This document shows positions 1 to 3,200 of a stretch of DNA of 6,042 nt, one piece after another. Under the pieces are notes generated by a model that saw only the letters and a list, made by a program, of their open reading frames with translations, was not told where the DNA came from and ran no database searches. Position numbers and translations under genes: made by a program. Positions within the stretch are counted from its first letter, which is position 1, and every line of letters starts with the position of its first letter. This DNA comes from an uncultured Bacteroidales bacterium (GTDB taxonomy: Bacteria; Bacteroidota; Bacteroidia; Bacteroidales; P3). Where the stretch lies: positions 1 to 6,042 of the forward strand of contig CAMURW010000098.1 of assembly GCA_947097635.1 (NCBI GenBank). Reading direction: 5' to 3'.

Positions 1-14
1 TCGCATAAACTGTG

Positions 15-22
15 TATATTTG
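15..22 (+). promoter_or_regulatory. Candidate Bacteroidota -7 promoter element (TAnnTTTG)
   Basis: TATATTTG matches the Bacteroidota -7 consensus TAnnTTTG exactly. The partner -33 TTTG box would fall about 20 bases upstream, outside the window, so it cannot be checked. If used, transcription would start near position 27-30 and leave a leader of roughly 140 bases before the giant gene. Confidence 0.35.
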
Positions 23-31
23 CCTTGAGTT

Positions 32-178
32 TCATTTGAAAAAGTTCCGCGTCTTTGGCACAGGGCAAGAACGCGACTTTGTAAAGAAAGAAAATTTTAA
101 GCTTGATGTGTATGCCGAGAGCGACAATAAAAATAAATTTATTTATAAACTAAACCTTTTATCATTATGAAAAAGTTC
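32..178 (+). repeat. Direct repeat of the start-codon region (copies at 32-47 and 162-178)
   Basis: TCATT-TGAAAAAGTTC at 32-47 and TCATTATGAAAAAGTTC at 162-178 are identical except that the upstream copy lacks the A of the ATG. The flanks do not match, apart from a shared ATAAACT at 5-11 and 145-151 at a different distance. It may be an old duplication or chance in A-rich DNA. Confidence 0.5.
131..144. promoter_or_regulatory. Perfect 14-base palindrome AAATAAATTTATTT
   Basis: The sequence equals its own reverse complement and lies 23 bases before the start codon. It contains only A and T, so such symmetry can arise by chance; it might be a regulator site or simply unstructured initiation DNA. 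Confidence 0.2.
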
Positions 179-235
179 TTACGAAAGATGTTATTTGCGG
201 CAACCATTATTGCGGTGCCGTGGGTGACGCAAGGA
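167..235 (+). other. Sec signal peptide (residues 1-23)
   Basis: The n-region MKKFLRK is basic. It is followed by the hydrophobic stretch MLFAATIIAVPWV and then T-Q-G before Q-S, a plausible signal peptidase I site after Gly23. There is no lipobox cysteine near residue 20, so the mature protein is not predicted to be a lipoprotein. The exact cleavage point is inferred by eye. Confidence 0.85.
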
Positions 236-3200
236 CAGAGCGTGGATACCTATACTTTGGAATTCGACACTTTGTCCTCCGTTTTCACGTCTATTGCTGC
301 TACGGGCGACACGCTTGAGTTTTCCTCGACCGACGATGGTCAAGCCTCGGTGACAGTGCCTTTCGCCTTCCCTTTTGGTGAGGATGTTTTTGCCAGAGGG
401 TGGACGCTGTCCTGCAGCGCCAACGGCTTTCTCTATTTTGGCTCCACCGCCAGCAGCACCACTATAACGACTAGTGCCAGAGACGGAGTCGTCGCTTTCC
501 TGGATGCCGATGGCCACATGAATCACCACACTGGTGACGTAGGCCTTTATCAGGTGCAGGCCGATGCCTCCGGCGACTCCATGATTATAATAGAGTACCG
601 TGGCCTTAGCACCTATAGTGCGCCCTACAGCTACAACACTTATCAATACATTCTTCATCAGAATGGTAATATAGAGATAGTGTTCGACACCACCTCCAGC
701 GGCAGCGTCTACGCAATGTACGCCACAGGTATCTTCAACCACGGAGTGTGTGACTTTGTCAGCGGCAGCTACAGTGCCCCCGCTCTTGCCGCTAGCAAGA
801 CTAATGTCACCATTCCTCCTTACCCGCAGCGTGGCTGGCGTTACACCTTCGTGCGTCCCATCGTCTCCTGCCCGCGCGTGTGTAACGTTTCCACTCTCGT
901 TACTAGCAACTCTGTGACTGTATCCTGGGACGAGGTAGGCACTGCTACCAGCTGGTATGTGGAACTGGCAAACAACTATTTCGCACCCCACACGGGTATG
1001 GCCGAAGGTCAAATGGTGACTGCCACGTCCGCCACCTTCACAGACCTCACCCCGAGCACACTCTATTATTTTGCCATCACAGCTCTCTGCGATGCTGGCG
1101 ACAGCAGCATTGCCCGTACCGGCACTATTATGACGGCCTGCGTGGATCTGGGCTACGATGCTCTTCCTTTTTCTGAAAGTTTCGAGACCTGGACCGCCAG
1201 CAGTATTGCGCCCTGTTGGAAGAGAGGCACGAACTATGTCGACTACATGGGCAACCCTGGCAACTACCCCAGTGCCGCTGGCAACTATGCTTACAGTGGA
1301 AACAAGAGCCTGAATATGTATTCTGGCAGCTCTTCAAGCTATGCCTACGTCGTTATGCCTGGCTTTGCAGCCTCGTTGGACAGCCTGATGCTTTCATTCA
1401 TGCATATGCGAATTTACGACTCCTATCGCCCCGACCTTACAATCGGCGTGATGAGCGACCCCACCAACTTCAATACTTTCTATGGCATCGACACCATCAC
1501 CGTAGATCAGGAGAGATACCAATGGCAGCGCCATGTCGCTACTTTCGACCATGACAGCCTGCCTGGCCATTATCTTACCATTGCATTCACCGGCAATAAC
1601 AACAATCAATATCCCTATATTTTTATCGATGATTTGCTACTGCAGTACAAACCAGACTGCATGCCAGTGAGCAACCTCCAGGTGGACACTGTTTACAGCG
1701 ATACTGCCATAGTAAGCTGGAATTCCGTGGATGGCAACGACGGATATATCGTGGAGTATGGCCTTGGCAACTTCACCCAAGGCTTCGGTTCTATGGTTCA
1801 TACCACGGACACCAGTGTTGTCCTCACCGGCCTGCGCACGGGCATGCGGTATAACGTATTTGTATTCACCGACTGTGCTGCAACACACGGAGACACCTCT
1901 ATGGTGATGTCTACCTACTTCACCACGCCCTGCGGTGTGATACTGCGCAACGAGATGCCTTACCGCAACGATTTCGAGAGTGAAACCGCCGGTGCATTGC
2001 CTCATTGCTGGGCAACCTCCGACCTGCTGGGCAGTGGCTATTATGCCCGTGTGTACAACGAAGGTGGCAACCGCCTTATGGACATACATCAGTACAGCGA
2101 TTATGACGTGAAAGCCTTCCTTCCTGCTTTCGAAGTTCCCGTGGATAGCCTTGTAGTATCCTTCCGTGCTCGTAGAGGATCCGAATACTATGGCTCTGTG
2201 GCCGTGATAGGCGTTACTGACGACTCTGGTGCCTTCTTCCCTGTGGACACACTGCGTCCCAGTTCGTATGCCAGTTGGGACAACTACGTGGTGGACATGA
2301 GCCCCGCTGCCGGCCATCCTGGCATCATCACTTTCTGGTTGGACAGCACGGGCAACTATTTCTATTTCGACGACCTCACTGTCTACCAGAACACAGGATG
2401 CCCCGTGGTCACCGATGCCTATGCCACCAACCGCACTTTCAATAGCGCCGATGTGGTGGTGACTGTCCCCACAGGTGCCTCTCCTGCCGGATACACGGTG
2501 TTCTATAGCACATACAATGATATGCTTACCATCCAGGACAGTGTGCAGGGCACATCCAGCCCGTTGACGCTGACAGGTTTGGAAGCCAATACCACCTATT
2601 ATGGCTGGGTGCGTACCGAGTGCGACGCTGCCGCCAGCGGCACTGAGTTCGCTTTCAGATTCGCCACGCTGCCAGCCTGCATGAGTGTGGAAAACCTCAC
2701 CGCGCAGTACAACGCAGCCGACGCATATTGCGTCGTGTCTTGGACCCCAAGCAGCGAAGGCGACCCCGCAGGACAGTACATTATCAATTACAAGCTGAGT
2801 GACGACAGCCTATGGACATCGGATTCCACCAATGAAACCTATTATCAGATACTGAACCTGCGGAACGGCGTGAGTTACGACATAGAGGTGACACCTTCCT
2901 GTGCCGATACCTACGGCAATGGCACCGCTATGGTTCTCTCTACCGTAGGCGATTGCGGAAAGATGCAGTGGGACGGTGAGGAATACAGTCCTTATACCCC
3001 TATGTATGGCTTCTACAATTATAGTATGTCGCAGATGCTTTACACCCATGACATCGCCGCCCCCAGCGACACAATCACAGGCATAGGTTTCTATGTGTAC
3101 CAAGGTACCAACACCGAGGAAGTGCTGGACATCTATCTTGCCAACACTACGGCCACGCACCTTTCCGATTTCGACTCCGCCGGCATGGTGAGAGTGGTGA

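Larger units (their letters stand above)
1..166 (+). promoter_or_regulatory. 5' leader / intergenic region of the giant gene
   Basis: The last 45 bases or so are strongly A/T-rich, as in Bacteroidota translation initiation regions, and no GGAGG-like Shine-Dalgarno is present before ATG 167. No upstream gene is convincingly visible. The region holds the -7 match, a small open frame ending at 170, a palindrome at 131-144 and a partial copy of the gene start at 32-47. No rho-independent terminator hairpin is seen. Confidence 0.5.

Noticed and set aside
98..105. TAAGCTTG as a second -7 promoter box with TTTG at 78-81 as its -33 box
   Set aside because: It mismatches the TAnnTTTG consensus, and the 16-base gap to the TTTG is shorter than the usual spacing of about 19-21.
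191..1012. Long reverse-strand open frame (273 codons) opposite the N-terminal domain and Fn3-1
   Set aside because: It lies wholly opposite the giant gene, its translation has no recognisable domain or signal, and the + frame here shows clear signal peptide and Fn3 patterns. The long antisense frame follows from the scarcity of TTA, CTA and TCA codons in the + frame.
1216..1554. Forward open frame in another phase (112 codons) within J1
   Set aside because: It is rich in Arg, His, Cys and Trp, typical of an out-of-frame reading, and is internal to the giant gene with no own leader.
1637..2317. Reverse-strand open frame (226 codons) opposite Fn3-2 and J2
   Set aside because: It is the same reading-frame shadow effect, with a His- and Val-rich translation lacking any coherent hydrophobic or domain pattern.
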